From Pseudovibrio sp947494035 (GTDB taxonomy: Bacteria > Pseudomonadota > Alphaproteobacteria > Rhizobiales > Stappiaceae): a stretch of DNA of 64,000 nt. Positions 26,808 through 36,143 of this stretch are shown here, piece by piece. Position numbers and translations under genes: made by a program. The notes under the pieces are model-generated. The model was not told the DNA's origin. It was given only the letters and a program-made list of their open reading frames with translations, and searched no databases. Each line of letters starts with the position of its first letter. Within the stretch, counting starts at the first letter, position 1. The stretch spans positions 124,001-188,000 of the forward strand of contig CANLTN010000001.1 of assembly GCA_947494035.1 (NCBI GenBank). Reading direction: 5' to 3'.

Positions 26808-28391
26808 ATGATCGCAAATATTGTGCCATTTATGCGTCTGGGTTTCGCGGGTTTTGTTATGGCCCGCGAAGGTGTGTTCGGACTTGTTTCTCTACCGGAT
26901 CTCCCGCCCGGTCCGCGCTTGGCTATCCGCACAGCACGGATGCTTGAGCGCCGTGGTATCGAGAAAAAAGATGCTGCAGCTCGCCTGACAGACGCTCTGA
27001 ACCGCCTTGGTCCCTCCTACATCAAGCTTGGGCAGTTTCTTGCCACGCGCCCGGATGTGGTTGGCAAGGAAGCAGCAAAAGAACTTTCTGCCCTTCAGGA
27101 CAACGTCCCGCCATTTCTGACACAGTACGCGCGGAAAACAGTAGAAGAGCAGCTCGGGAATACAGTCGAGTACCATTTTGAAGAGTTTGGTGAGCCAGTT
27201 GCAGCAGCCTCAATTGCACAGGTGCATCCAGCGTACCTGCGCAATCGGGATGGTGAACTGGAGAAGGTCGCTGTCAAAGTCCTTCGCCCCGGTGTCGAAC
27301 GCGGGTTCAAACGTGATCTGAAAAGTTTCTACCTTGCAGCACGTCTTGCAGAACGCTTTAGCCGGGCAAGCCGACGGCTGCGCCCACTTGCGACTGTAGA
27401 GACCTATGAGCGGGCTGTCGTTCTGGAAATGGACCTGCGCATGGAGGCTGCCGCCCTTTCCGAAATGGGCGAAAACAGCAAGGAAGACACAGACTTCCGC
27501 GTACCAAGCGTAGACTGGCCGCGCACTTCTCGCTCCGTTCTCACAATGGAGTGGATTGATGGTGTGAAGCTCTCCAATCTGGAAGGTATCGAAGAAGCAG
27601 GTCATGATTTGCCTGAGCTGGGCAACAAAGTCATCCAGTCCTTCCTGCGTCATGCGGTGCGTGACGGCTTTTTCCACGCCGACATGCATCAGGGCAACCT
27701 GTTTGTGGAACCGGACGGCACGCTGGTAGCAGTTGACCTTGGCATCACCGGACGCCTTGGCCTGTCCGAGCGCAGATTTCTGGCAGAAATTCTCTACGGC
27801 TTCATCACCCGCAACTATCGCCGGGTTGCTGAAGTTCACTTTGAAGCCGGGTATGTGCCCGCAGATCAGGACGTAGACATCTTCGCACAGGCGATCAGAG
27901 CGATCGGTGAACCAATTCACGGCCATGACGCCAGCGAAATCTCGATGGCGCGGCTGCTGACCCAGCTGTTTGAAGTCACTGAGATGTTCAACATGCACAC
28001 TCAGCCTCAGCTGATCCTGCTGCAAAAGAACATGGTGCTGGCAGAAGGTGTCGCCCGCTCGCTGAACCCGCATCTGGATATGTGGAAGACCTCAGATCCT
28101 GTTGTCACAAGCTGGATTCAGCGAAATCTGGGCCCGATTGGACGCATCACAGACCTTGCAACAGGTGTGACGGTTCTGGGGCGTCTGGCAGGCGACCTGC
28201 CGATCATTGCCGACCGCGTGAGCAAGTTCTCCAATCATCTGGAGCTGATGGCCAACAACGGCCTGAGATTTGATGAGAAGACCGCAGAGGCGATTGGTAA
28301 AGCCGAGGCAAAACACACCCGCTCTGGCCGTATTGCGCTATGGGTCATCGCAGTCGCTCTTTCAGCAATTGCCTACGGCATCTATTTCTAA
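26808..28391 (+). CDS. ubiB: Ubiquinone biosynthesis ADCK-family protein
   Basis: A 527-residue atypical kinase/ATPase needed for ubiquinone synthesis. The KxGQ motif (SYIKLGQFLATRPD, about residue 68), the Ala-rich loop (AAASIAQVHPAY, about 132), the catalytic loop DGFFHADMHQGN and the metal-binding VAVDLGITGRLG are visible. A C-terminal hydrophobic helix (IALWVIAVALSAIAYGIYF) anchors it in the membrane, as in the family. Operon with ubiE; a strong terminator follows. Confidence 0.95.
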   Translation: MIANIVPFMRLGFAGFVMAREGVFGLVSLPDLPPGPRLAIRTARMLERRGIEKKDAAARLTDALNRLGPSYIKLGQFLATRPDVVGKEAAKELSALQDNVPPFLTQYARKTVEEQLGNTVEYHFEEFGEPVAAASIAQVHPAYLRNRDGELEKVAVKVLRPGVERGFKRDLKSFYLAARLAERFSRASRRLRPLATVETYERAVVLEMDLRMEAAALSEMGENSKEDTDFRVPSVDWPRTSRSVLTMEWIDGVKLSNLEGIEEAGHDLPELGNKVIQSFLRHAVRDGFFHADMHQGNLFVEPDGTLVAVDLGITGRLGLSERRFLAEILYGFITRNYRRVAEVHFEAGYVPADQDVDIFAQAIRAIGEPIHGHDASEISMARLLTQLFEVTEMFNMHTQPQLILLQKNMVLAEGVARSLNPHLDMWKTSDPVVTSWIQRNLGPIGRITDLATGVTVLGRLAGDLPIIADRVSKFSNHLELMANNGLRFDEKTAEAIGKAEAKHTRSGRIALWVIAVALSAIAYGIYF

Positions 28392-28410
28392 GATTTTCTG
28401 GGTTGATACT

Positions 28411-28446
28411 ACGAAAAACGGGAGTTGTGAGACTCCCGTTTTTCGT
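28411..28446 (+). terminator. Terminator after ubiB
   Basis: A perfect 15-bp stem (ACGAAAAACGGGAGT / ACTCCCGTTTTTCGT) with a 6-nt loop starts 20 nt after the ubiB stop. The 3' arm contains TTTTT. The symmetry would let it work on both strands, though only the plus-strand gene needs it. Confidence 0.88.
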
Positions 28447-28691
28447 TGTTTAGGCAGTTTTTCCGTAAAGTTCCTGAAATATTTAGATTGTATTAAGTTG
28501 CTGCATAATTTTGTCTAAGATTTATATAGTAACCGCAATTGATGATATGAATTGTAGGCGGGTTGTGACGCAGTAAAACGTGCTAAAAGCAAGGTAGATT
28601 GAGATAAGTATTTGGGACTTCTGGGGGACTACTCAAACCCTTGGGAAAATACCCAATGCGTCCGTAAAACTATCTTCCTGGAGGTGCCGCT
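28447..28691 (+). promoter_or_regulatory. Upstream region of TetR-family gene
   Basis: A 245-bp AT-rich stretch between the ubiB terminator and the TetR gene. It should carry the tetR promoter and possibly its operator. No palindrome good enough to call was seen. GGAGGT lies 6 nt before the GTG start at 28692. Confidence 0.35.
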
Positions 28692-29354
28692 GTGCCAGAC
28701 AGTTCTGAACTAGGGACCCGTGAACGGTTACTAGATGCCGCTGAACGCTTGCTCGCTGAACATGGTCTTGCGGAAACTTCTGTAAGAATGATCACCGAAA
28801 AAGCTGACGCCAACGTTGCCGCCGTCAACTACCACTTCGGCAGCAAGGAGGATCTCGTCAGAGCCGTGTTTATGCGCCGGCTTCGCGAGATCGACGACAT
28901 GCGCATGCAGCGGCTGGATGCTCTGGAAGTTGGTGGGCGAGAGCCGGATGTCGAAGAGATCACCCGCGCCTTCATGGAGCCGCTGATCGTACAGGGGATT
29001 TCCAGAGAAACCGGAAAGCTGGTCCCGTTTGTGGTTCTTATCCGTCAGGTCTTCTCTGATCCGGAAGCAGGCCAGAAAATTATGCATTCATGGGAGCCAC
29101 CGAGAATTATACTGCGCATCACCAAGGCCCTCGCCAAAGCGACCAACAGCGATATCCCCACAGGGCCCCGTGCACAGCTCCTCATGATGCTCATGCACAG
29201 TGCAACGCTAGAAGCGCTCTACGTCGTCACAGGAGCCTCCAAAGGCCCCTACGACGAAGAATTGGATCAGGATGCCATCGTCGAAGGCACTATTTGCTTC
29301 GTGTCCAGTGGAATTCGGGCTTTCTTCAAGACGAAAGCACTCGAAGAGGCCTGA
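28692..29354 (+). CDS. TetR family transcriptional regulator (CecR/YbiH-like)
   Basis: A 220-residue regulator. The N-terminal helix-turn-helix is standard (ERLLDAAERLLAEHGLAETSVRMI, then ANVAAVNYHFGSKEDLVRAVF, residues about 12-60). The C-terminal domain, with TGKLVPFVVLIRQVFSDPEAG, resembles the CecR/YbiH group. GTG start after GGAGGT. It converges on alkB and has no cotranscribed partner, so its target is not evident. Confidence 0.85.
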   Translation: MPDSSELGTRERLLDAAERLLAEHGLAETSVRMITEKADANVAAVNYHFGSKEDLVRAVFMRRLREIDDMRMQRLDALEVGGREPDVEEITRAFMEPLIVQGISRETGKLVPFVVLIRQVFSDPEAGQKIMHSWEPPRIILRITKALAKATNSDIPTGPRAQLLMMLMHSATLEALYVVTGASKGPYDEELDQDAIVEGTICFVSSGIRAFFKTKALEEA

Positions 29355-29362
29355 GGCCTTGG

Positions 29363-29983
29363 CTAAAACGCAGAGACACGGCGGAGGGTGAGATTAAGTC
29401 TACCTCCGTCTTGGAGCAGGCTTGAGCTCCCACCCAAGATACGGTCAATTCCGTGGTAACAAAGCCGCGCTTCTCCACCCAGCACAACAACATCTCCAGA
29501 ATTCAGCTTCAGCGATTGCGTTGGCCCACCGCGCTTGACGCCGCCAAGCCGGAATACGGCTGTGTCTCCCAAACTGACAGAAACCACTGGTGCCTCAAAC
29601 GTCTTTTCGTCACGGTCCTGATGCAGACCCATTTTCGCAGTCGAAGCGTAATAGTTGACGAGGCACGCCTCAGGAGGTGCCGTACACTCTCCCAGACGCC
29701 CCCATAAACCATTAAGCACCTCAGGAATGGCAGGCCACGGTTGACCGGTCTCCGGATGCTCAGTTTGGTATCGATATCCGTTGCGATCTGACACCCACCC
29801 CAATGCGCCCAGATTGGTCATACGAACCGAGAACGGCTTGCCCGTGCGTGGCATCACCGGAGTGAACAACGGTGCCTCTTTCACAAGATACCTCAGCGTT
29901 TCGACGAGCTCTCTTTGCTCTTCAAGAGAGAAGTATCCGGGCAGGTATTTGAAACCTTTAGGAAAATTACCACTCAGCTGCAT
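29363..29983 (-). CDS. alkB: DNA oxidative demethylase AlkB
   Basis: A 206-residue Fe(II)/2-oxoglutarate dioxygenase that repairs 1-methyladenine and 3-methylcytosine in DNA. The iron triad H121-x-D123 and H177 and the 2-oxoglutarate arginine (RLNLTLRR, R195 to R201) are present. Motifs MTNLGALGWVSDR and LVNYY match bacterial AlkB. It converges with the TetR gene, leaving only 8 nt between the stops. No adaptive-response (Ada) gene is seen nearby. Confidence 0.93.
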   Translation of the reverse strand: MQLSGNFPKGFKYLPGYFSLEEQRELVETLRYLVKEAPLFTPVMPRTGKPFSVRMTNLGALGWVSDRNGYRYQTEHPETGQPWPAIPEVLNGLWGRLGECTAPPEACLVNYYASTAKMGLHQDRDEKTFEAPVVSVSLGDTAVFRLGGVKRGGPTQSLKLNSGDVVVLGGEARLCYHGIDRILGGSSSLLQDGGRLNLTLRRVSAF

Positions 29984-30118
29984 CTTGAACCTCTCATTAT
30001 CCGGGCTTACCTCCTGAAGAGACCGCTTAAGAAACCGGAAAACTTGGAGAAACTTGCCGAAACTGAATTTAACTCATAATCCTCAAAATAGTGGCTGCAC
30101 GATTTAGGAGAAAAATAA

Positions 30119-31612
30119 ATGCACCCTCTTCCCCCGCTGCTTGCAGCTGTCCTCAACATCTTTGCCGCGTTTGTCTCTCTCCTGATCCTGCTCACTCTCA
30201 TCGCCGTCGTTGTGCTGTACATCATTGATCGCAGCCAACACAAAGATGCAATCCGCCACAATTTCCCTGTTGTTGGTCGTTTCCGAGCACTTTTCTCCTA
30301 CCTTGGAGAGTTCTTCCGCCAGTACTTCTTTGCGATGGACAGAGAGGAAATGCCGTTCAACCGTGCTGAACGCACCTGGGTCGGCCATGCGTCCAGAGCC
30401 GAAGGCAACACCATGGCGTTTGGGTCTACGAAAAACCTGAGCGCACCGGGGACCGCCCTGTTCGTGAATGCGCCCTTCGCAAAACTGGAGAGGGAGATCG
30501 ACGAACCAGAGCCGATGCTTATCGGTCCTTACGTTGAAAATCCGTATATTCCCCCGAGCTACTTCAATATCTCGGGCATGAGTTATGGCGCAATTTCTCG
30601 ACCGGCAGTTCTTGCACTTTCACGTGGTGCGAAAATGGCAAATTGCTGGATGAATACCGGAGAAGGTGGCCTGTCTCCCTATCATCTGGAAGGTGGAGCG
30701 GACATCGTTTTTCAGATAGGAACAGCAAAATACGGTTGCCGTAACGATGACAGTACACTGAACGAAGACAAGCTAAAAAAGATCACCGACCATGCTCAGG
30801 TCAAGATGGTCGAGATCAAGCTGGCGCAAGGCGCAAAACCGGGCAAGGGTGGCCTTCTTCCCGGCGGTAAAGTCACGCCTGAAATTGCCGAAATACGCGG
30901 GATCAAGGCCGGGCAACCATCTCACTCACCAAATCGCCATCCGGAAATCAGCAATACAGGTGAGTTGCTGGACTTCATCGCCCGCGTCCGCCACATCGCC
31001 AAAAAGCCGGTGGGCTTTAAAACTGTCATTGGTTCCAGCACCTGGGTGGAAGAGCTGTGCCGTGAAATCAATCACCGAGGAATTGAACACGCACCGGACT
31101 TCATCACCATAGACTCTGCTGATGGTGGGACAGGTGCAGCGCCAATGCCACTGATGGACAATGTGGGCTTAACTATCTCGGAAGCCCTTCCAATCGTGGA
31201 TCATATTCTGAGAAAGCATGACTTGCGTGACCGCATTCGCATTATTGTCTCCGGAAAGCGCATCACACCTTCTGCCGTCGCAATGGCGCTCTGTGCGGGA
31301 GCAGATTTTACCGTTACGGCACGCGGTTTCATGTTCGCGCTGGGCTGCATTCAGGCTATGAGATGCAACAAGAATACGTGTCCCACAGGCATCACCACGC
31401 ACAACAAAGCGCTTCAGGCCGGGCTCGATCCAACGGAAAAAAGCCACCGCGTTGCCGCCTATTGCCATAGTGTGCGGATGGAAGTGGATATGATTGCTCA
31501 CGCCTGCGGTGTGGATGCTGCACGACAGCTTTCACGAGAGCATGTCCGTATCGTCCAGGGCAATGGGCACTCGATCTCTCTTGATGAGCTCTATCCACAA
31601 ACGCCCTCTTAG
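30119..31612 (+). CDS. Membrane-anchored FMN-binding glutamate synthase-like protein
   Basis: A 497-residue protein. Residues 8-32 form one hydrophobic helix, followed by a glutamate-synthase-type FMN domain: SGMSYGAIS (about 155), KPGKGGLLPGGKV, IDSADGGTGAAP and an iron-sulfur cysteine cluster in the segment MRCNKNTCPTGIT. It lacks the glutaminase domain of full GltB, so it is not a complete glutamate synthase. The physiological reaction of these stand-alone membrane forms is not established as far as I know. Single gene with a terminator after it. Confidence 0.85.
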   Translation: MHPLPPLLAAVLNIFAAFVSLLILLTLIAVVVLYIIDRSQHKDAIRHNFPVVGRFRALFSYLGEFFRQYFFAMDREEMPFNRAERTWVGHASRAEGNTMAFGSTKNLSAPGTALFVNAPFAKLEREIDEPEPMLIGPYVENPYIPPSYFNISGMSYGAISRPAVLALSRGAKMANCWMNTGEGGLSPYHLEGGADIVFQIGTAKYGCRNDDSTLNEDKLKKITDHAQVKMVEIKLAQGAKPGKGGLLPGGKVTPEIAEIRGIKAGQPSHSPNRHPEISNTGELLDFIARVRHIAKKPVGFKTVIGSSTWVEELCREINHRGIEHAPDFITIDSADGGTGAAPMPLMDNVGLTISEALPIVDHILRKHDLRDRIRIIVSGKRITPSAVAMALCAGADFTVTARGFMFALGCIQAMRCNKNTCPTGITTHNKALQAGLDPTEKSHRVAAYCHSVRMEVDMIAHACGVDAARQLSREHVRIVQGNGHSISLDELYPQTPS

Positions 31613-31646
31613 AAATAGGGGGTAACTCAGGGGAATGCTGGCAACT

Positions 31647-31671
31647 GGCAGAAGTCAGGGGTGTTTCTGCC
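31647..31671 (+). terminator. Terminator after the glutamate-synthase-like gene
   Basis: GGCAGAA and TTCTGCC form a 7-bp stem with an 11-nt loop, followed by CGTTTTCC. It starts 34 nt after the stop codon and precedes the dnaK promoter region. Confidence 0.65.
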
Positions 31672-31752
31672 CGTTTTCCAAAGAAAATTTCGATTTCTTC
31701 ACTCAGAAAAAGACTTCGGTTAGGTCTTGTGTCGATATATACGTTCCTGTCC

Positions 31753-31783
31753 CTTGCAGGGGCAGAGCACCCCTCTTATATAG
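31753..31783 (+). promoter_or_regulatory. Candidate RpoH (heat-shock) promoter of dnaK
   Basis: CTTG at 31753-31756 and CTTATATAG at 31775-31783 are separated by 18 nt. This matches the alphaproteobacterial RpoH pattern of CTTG-N17/18-CxTATxT. Transcription would start near 31790, giving a leader of about 125 nt with a CCGAAGGCCTTCGG palindrome before the dnaK ribosome binding site (AGGAGAG). Confidence 0.7.
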
Positions 31784-31914
31784 CCAATTGAAGTTTTCTT
31801 GCGTGTTTGCGACAACACATGCAAGTGCAATGTACTGGGGACCGGTTGGAAGCTGATCCGACATAATCCGAAGGCCTTCGGGGTTCGGGCGGTCTGCCGA
31901 AAGGAGAGAAAAAC

Positions 31915-33831
31915 ATGGCAAAGGTCATCGGTATCGACCTCGGCACGACAAATTCGTGCGTATCTGTAATGGACGGCAAAGACGCTAAAGTAATCGAAAA
32001 CGCAGAAGGTGCGCGTACTACCCCTTCTATGGTTGCTTTTAGCGATGACGGCGAGCGCCTTGTAGGCCAGCCAGCGAAGCGTCAGGCTGTAACCAACCCA
32101 ACAGACACACTGTTTGCTGTTAAGCGCCTGATCGGTCGTCGTTTTGATGATCCGACTGTTGCGAAAGACAAAAAGCTCGTCCCATACGAAATCGTAAAAG
32201 CCGACAACGGCGACGCATGGGTTGAGGCTGAGGGTGAGAAGTACTCCCCATCCCAGGTTTCTGCTTTCATCCTGCAAAAGATGAAAGAAACAGCTGAGAG
32301 CTTCCTCGGTGAAACTGTAACTCAGGCTGTTATTACCGTTCCTGCTTACTTCAACGATGCTCAGCGTCAGGCAACCAAAGATGCCGGTAAGATCGCTGGT
32401 CTTGAAGTTCTGCGCATCATCAACGAGCCAACTGCTGCTGCCCTTGCATACGGCATGGACAAAAACGATGGTAAGACCATCGCAGTTTACGACCTTGGTG
32501 GTGGTACCTTCGACGTTTCCATTCTGGAAATCGGCGACGGCGTATTTGAAGTGAAGTCCACCAACGGTGACACCTTCCTCGGTGGTGAAGACTTTGACAT
32601 GCGCTTGGTTGACTACCTTGCCGCTGAGTTCAAGAAAGAACAGGGCATTGACCTGAAGAACGACAAGCTTGCTCTGCAGCGTCTGAAAGAAGCTGCTGAA
32701 AAAGCGAAGATCGAGCTGTCTTCTTCTTCCCAGACCGAAATCAACCTGCCGTTCATCACCGCAGACGCTTCCGGTCCTAAGCACCTTACCCTGAAGCTGA
32801 CCCGCGCGAAGTTCGAGCAGCTCGTGGACGATCTGGTACAGCGTACCGTTGCGCCAATGAAAGCAGCACTGAAAGACGCAGGTCTGGCAGCTGGCGAAAT
32901 CGATGAGGTTGTTCTCGTCGGTGGTATGACCCGTATGCCTAAGGTTCAGGAAGTTGTTAAACAGTTCTTCGGCAAAGACCCGCACAAAGGCGTGAACCCG
33001 GACGAAGTTGTTGCAATGGGTGCAGCAATTCAGGCTGGCGTTCTGCAGGGTGATGTTAAAGACGTTCTGCTTCTTGACGTTACTCCGCTGTCCCTCGGCA
33101 TCGAAACCCTCGGTGGCGTGTTCACACGTCTGATCGACCGCAACACCACGATCCCAACCAAGAAGGGCCAAGTGTTCTCTACAGCTGAAGACAATCAGAC
33201 TGCAGTGACCATCCGTGTCTTCCAGGGTGAGCGTGAAATGGCTGCGGATAACAAGATCCTCGGTCAGTTCGATCTGGTTGGTATTCCACCAGCACCACGC
33301 GGTGTGCCTCAGGTTGAAGTTGCCTTCGACATCGATGCAAACGGTATCGTGAACGTATCCGCTAAGGATAAGGGCACCGGTAAAGAACAGCAGATCCGCA
33401 TTCAGGCATCTGGTGGTCTGTCCGACACCGATATCGAGCAGATGGTGAAAGACGCTGAATCCCACGCTGAAGAAGACAAGAAGCGTAAGGAGCTGGTTGA
33501 AGCGAAGAACCAGGGTGAAGCACTGCACCACTCCACTGAGAAGTCTTTGAAAGAGTACGGCGATAAAGTCTCTGAAGAAGACAAGTCTGCGATCGAAAGC
33601 GCTCTTGCCGCACTGAAGCTGTCTCTCGAAGGTGAAGGCCTCGAAGACATTACTGCGAAGACACAGACACTTGCCGAAGCTTCCATGAAGCTTGGTGAAG
33701 CAATGTACAAGGACGCTCAAGCTGAAGCTGGCGAAGACGCTGCTGAAGGCGAAGGCGAGCCAAAGCCTGTTGACGATGTTGTTGATGCAGACTTCGAAGA
33801 AGTTCGCGACGACGACAAAAAGTCCAGCTAA
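31915..33831 (+). CDS. dnaK: Chaperone protein DnaK (Hsp70)
   Basis: A full-length 638-residue Hsp70. The ATPase domain starts with KVIGIDLGTTNSCV; NEPTAAALAYG and DLGGGTFDVS are intact; the substrate domain follows from about residue 385 (DVTPLSLGIETLGG), and the C-terminus ends in an acidic tail with DVVDADFEEV. It folds and protects proteins with DnaJ and GrpE in the cytoplasm. AGGAGAG precedes the ATG. A candidate RpoH promoter is upstream. dnaJ lies downstream with a 353-bp gap and a hairpin between. Confidence 0.98.
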   Translation: MAKVIGIDLGTTNSCVSVMDGKDAKVIENAEGARTTPSMVAFSDDGERLVGQPAKRQAVTNPTDTLFAVKRLIGRRFDDPTVAKDKKLVPYEIVKADNGDAWVEAEGEKYSPSQVSAFILQKMKETAESFLGETVTQAVITVPAYFNDAQRQATKDAGKIAGLEVLRIINEPTAAALAYGMDKNDGKTIAVYDLGGGTFDVSILEIGDGVFEVKSTNGDTFLGGEDFDMRLVDYLAAEFKKEQGIDLKNDKLALQRLKEAAEKAKIELSSSSQTEINLPFITADASGPKHLTLKLTRAKFEQLVDDLVQRTVAPMKAALKDAGLAAGEIDEVVLVGGMTRMPKVQEVVKQFFGKDPHKGVNPDEVVAMGAAIQAGVLQGDVKDVLLLDVTPLSLGIETLGGVFTRLIDRNTTIPTKKGQVFSTAEDNQTAVTIRVFQGEREMAADNKILGQFDLVGIPPAPRGVPQVEVAFDIDANGIVNVSAKDKGTGKEQQIRIQASGGLSDTDIEQMVKDAESHAEEDKKRKELVEAKNQGEALHHSTEKSLKEYGDKVSEEDKSAIESALAALKLSLEGEGLEDITAKTQTLAEASMKLGEAMYKDAQAEAGEDAAEGEGEPKPVDDVVDADFEEVRDDDKKSS

Positions 33832-33840
33832 CTAATACTT

Positions 33841-33874
33841 TTACCCCGCAAGCTCCAACGGGCTTGCGGGGTAA
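33841..33874 (+). terminator. Strong hairpin after dnaK
   Basis: A perfect 13-bp inverted repeat, TTACCCCGCAAGC / GCTTGCGGGGTAA, with an 8-nt loop, 9 nt after the dnaK stop. It is followed by ACTTTATT, so the T-run is weak, but the stem is strong. It may limit read-through into dnaJ. Confidence 0.75.
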
Positions 33875-34184
33875 ACTTTATTGAAGTATTTCCCAACGGT
33901 ATGGAAGATTTGGGTTAAAGGTTGCCTTTTGGGTGCAATTGCATTCGGGAGTGCCGCTTCCTACATATGGGGAGCTGGAAGTGTGTGCGCTGTGCTTATG
34001 GCTGCACCTTGAATTCCAGCAGAACAGTAAACAGTTTTGTTTTGAAGATGAGAGCGGTCCGTAAGTTAATTCGCTGCGAAGCATGAATGAACTTCGACTA
34101 CCAGAGAGTATCTTGGGCTGAGCTGATGTTCTCCTGAGACTTCAAAACACAGATAGACATCACGTCTTTGGAGCTTATTTCATA
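33875..34184 (+). promoter_or_regulatory. dnaK-dnaJ intergenic region
   Basis: A 310-bp gap after the dnaK hairpin. It is likely to contain a dnaJ promoter, but I found no good RpoH-like or other promoter by eye. No reading frame with a recognisable product was seen. Confidence 0.35.
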
Positions 34185-35312
34185 ATGTCTAAACGCGACT
34201 ACTACGAGGTGCTGGGGGTAGCACGGGAGGTCGACGAAAAGGCACTTAAAAGCGCTTATCGCAAGCTTGCGATGAAATACCACCCGGACCGCAATCCAGG
34301 TGATGATGAATCGGAAGCAAATTTTAAGGAAGTGAGCGAAGCTTACGAAACCCTGAAAGATCCGCAAAAGCGCGCTGCCTACGATCGATTTGGCCATGCA
34401 GCCTTTGAAAACGGCGGCTTTGGTGGTGGCGGTGGAGCAGGTCCCGGCGACTTTGCATCCTCTATGGCCGACATTTTCGACGAGTTCTTTGGCGGAGGCG
34501 GTGGTCGTCGTGGCTCCGGCCGCGAACGCGGTGCCGACCTGCGCTACAATCTGGAAATCTCTCTTGAAGAAGCTTACGAAGGTAAGTCCGTCGAGATCGA
34601 AGTTCCAACCTCCGTCACCTGTGAACCGTGCAGTGGCTCTGGTGCTAAATCCGGCACCCGTCCATCCACCTGTCCAACCTGTGGCGGTGCTGGGCGCGTA
34701 AGGGCGGCTCAGGGCTTCTTCACCATGGAACGCACCTGCCCGACCTGTCAGGGCCGTGGCGAAATCATCACCGATCCATGTGACAGCTGCGGCGGTACTG
34801 GCCGGACGACAAAAGAGCGTACGCTCTCCGTCAACATTCCAGCTGGCATTGAAGATGGCACCCGCATTCGCTTGTCTGGTGAAGGAGAAGCCGGCGCGCG
34901 CGGTGGCCCTGCAGGAGATCTGTACATCTTCCTGTCCCTTCGTCCGCACGAGTTCTTCCAGCGTGATGGCGCGGATATCTTCTGTCGGGTACCAATCTCA
35001 ATGACAACCGCAGCTTTGGGTGGTCAGTTTGAGGTTCCTGCGCTGGATGGCAATACCGCACGCGTGAAGGTTCCGGAAGGCACTCAGACCGGAAAGCAGT
35101 TCAGGTTGCGTGGTAAAGGCATGCCGATTATGCGGTCTAACCAGAGAGGCGACATGTATATTCAGGTTGCCGTAGAGACACCTACAAATCTTACCAAGAG
35201 GCAGCGAGAGCTTCTTTCAGAATTTGAAGGTGAATCTTCAGGCGAAAATCATCCTGAGTCTACGGGCTTTTTTGCTAAGGCCAAAGATTTTTTGGAAAAC
35301 TTCAAGGCTTAG
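34185..35312 (+). CDS. dnaJ: Chaperone protein DnaJ
   Basis: A 375-residue type I Hsp40. The J domain (residues 1-70) has the HPD motif in KYHPDRNPG; a Gly/Phe-rich region follows (about 75-110); four zinc-binding repeats of the type CxxCxGxG lie between about 145 and 210 (CEPCSGSG, CPTCGGAG, CPTCQGRG, CDSCGGTG); the C-terminal substrate domain is complete. It stimulates DnaK ATPase and delivers substrates. Confidence 0.98.
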   Translation: MSKRDYYEVLGVAREVDEKALKSAYRKLAMKYHPDRNPGDDESEANFKEVSEAYETLKDPQKRAAYDRFGHAAFENGGFGGGGGAGPGDFASSMADIFDEFFGGGGGRRGSGRERGADLRYNLEISLEEAYEGKSVEIEVPTSVTCEPCSGSGAKSGTRPSTCPTCGGAGRVRAAQGFFTMERTCPTCQGRGEIITDPCDSCGGTGRTTKERTLSVNIPAGIEDGTRIRLSGEGEAGARGGPAGDLYIFLSLRPHEFFQRDGADIFCRVPISMTTAALGGQFEVPALDGNTARVKVPEGTQTGKQFRLRGKGMPIMRSNQRGDMYIQVAVETPTNLTKRQRELLSEFEGESSGENHPESTGFFAKAKDFLENFKA

Positions 35313-35378
35313 CTCTTTAAAACGCCACCAAATAGTAATATCTCAGTAGTGCGCTTTGTTGATACTACGGAGAGTTGA

Positions 35379-35984
35379 ATGTTTCACGAAACTCGGTTAC
35401 TGGCTGAAAATGCCTTCAACAGACTTCGTGAACCTTCCAAATTTCTTCGGGCGTGGGTGGAATCGCCACTCACGACCGGAGCTGTGACCCCGTCAGGTCC
35501 CGTTCTCGCCCAGAGAATGGCAGAGTTCGTTCCAGCAAATTCAGAGAACCCCGTTTTGGAGCTAGGCCCAGGCACAGGTCCGGTCACAAAAGCTATTCTG
35601 GACGCTGGCGTTGCCAAAGAGCGATTGACCTGCTTGGAATACAGCCCGGACTTCTGTGAGCTTCTTACCGAGAAATTCGGAGACCTGAACGTGGTGCAAG
35701 GCGACGCCTATAACATGCGTCCGAGCCTCGAGCACATTGCGGCAAACTCCCTTTGCGCTGTTGTATCCAGCCTGCCATTGGTTGCCAGACCTATGGAATC
35801 TCGGCTGAAGTGCATTAGCGACGCGTTTACGCTCATGCGACCAGGGGCCCCGTTCATTCAGTTCTCATATTCTCTGGTCTCCCCAGTGACGCTGAAATCC
35901 AAAATGTTCAGCTGGTCGAAGACCGAGTGGATCGTAAAGAACATCCCCCCTGCCCGGGTCTGGATTTTCCGTAAGCCTTTCTGA
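35379..35984 (+). CDS. pmtA: SAM-dependent phospholipid N-methyltransferase, PmtA-like
   Basis: A 201-residue class I methyltransferase. SAM motif I is LELGPGTGPVTKAIL (about residues 61-75), followed by ERLTCLEYSPDF and the post-motif SLPLVARP. Length, the N-terminal helix (FLRAWVESPLTTGAVTPSG) and the C-terminal PARVWIFRK match the rhizobial-type PmtA that methylates phosphatidylethanolamine to phosphatidylcholine. A distant relative acting on another substrate cannot be ruled out. The gene follows dnaJ after 66 bp. Confidence 0.78.
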   Translation: MFHETRLLAENAFNRLREPSKFLRAWVESPLTTGAVTPSGPVLAQRMAEFVPANSENPVLELGPGTGPVTKAILDAGVAKERLTCLEYSPDFCELLTEKFGDLNVVQGDAYNMRPSLEHIAANSLCAVVSSLPLVARPMESRLKCISDAFTLMRPGAPFIQFSYSLVSPVTLKSKMFSWSKTEWIVKNIPPARVWIFRKPF

Positions 35985-36143
35985 TTTCTCTGCATAAAAC
36001 CTTAAGCTGAGTGACTTCTAAAACCACGCGCCTTTCATAAACCTTCCGCTTGGGTAGTATGTGATATTCTACATGCTGACTTGATTTTCTAACGTCACAC
36101 TCCAGTACGTGAGAGTGCTGTGCCATGTTGTAAGGATAGCTTT

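Noticed and set aside
27210..28073. 287-codon minus-strand frame opposite ubiB
   Set aside because: Antisense shadow inside a conserved gene.
31720..33720. 666-codon open frame on the minus strand opposite dnaK
   Set aside because: It is antisense to the full dnaK gene, with Cys/Phe/His-rich sequence typical of the complement of a highly biased gene.
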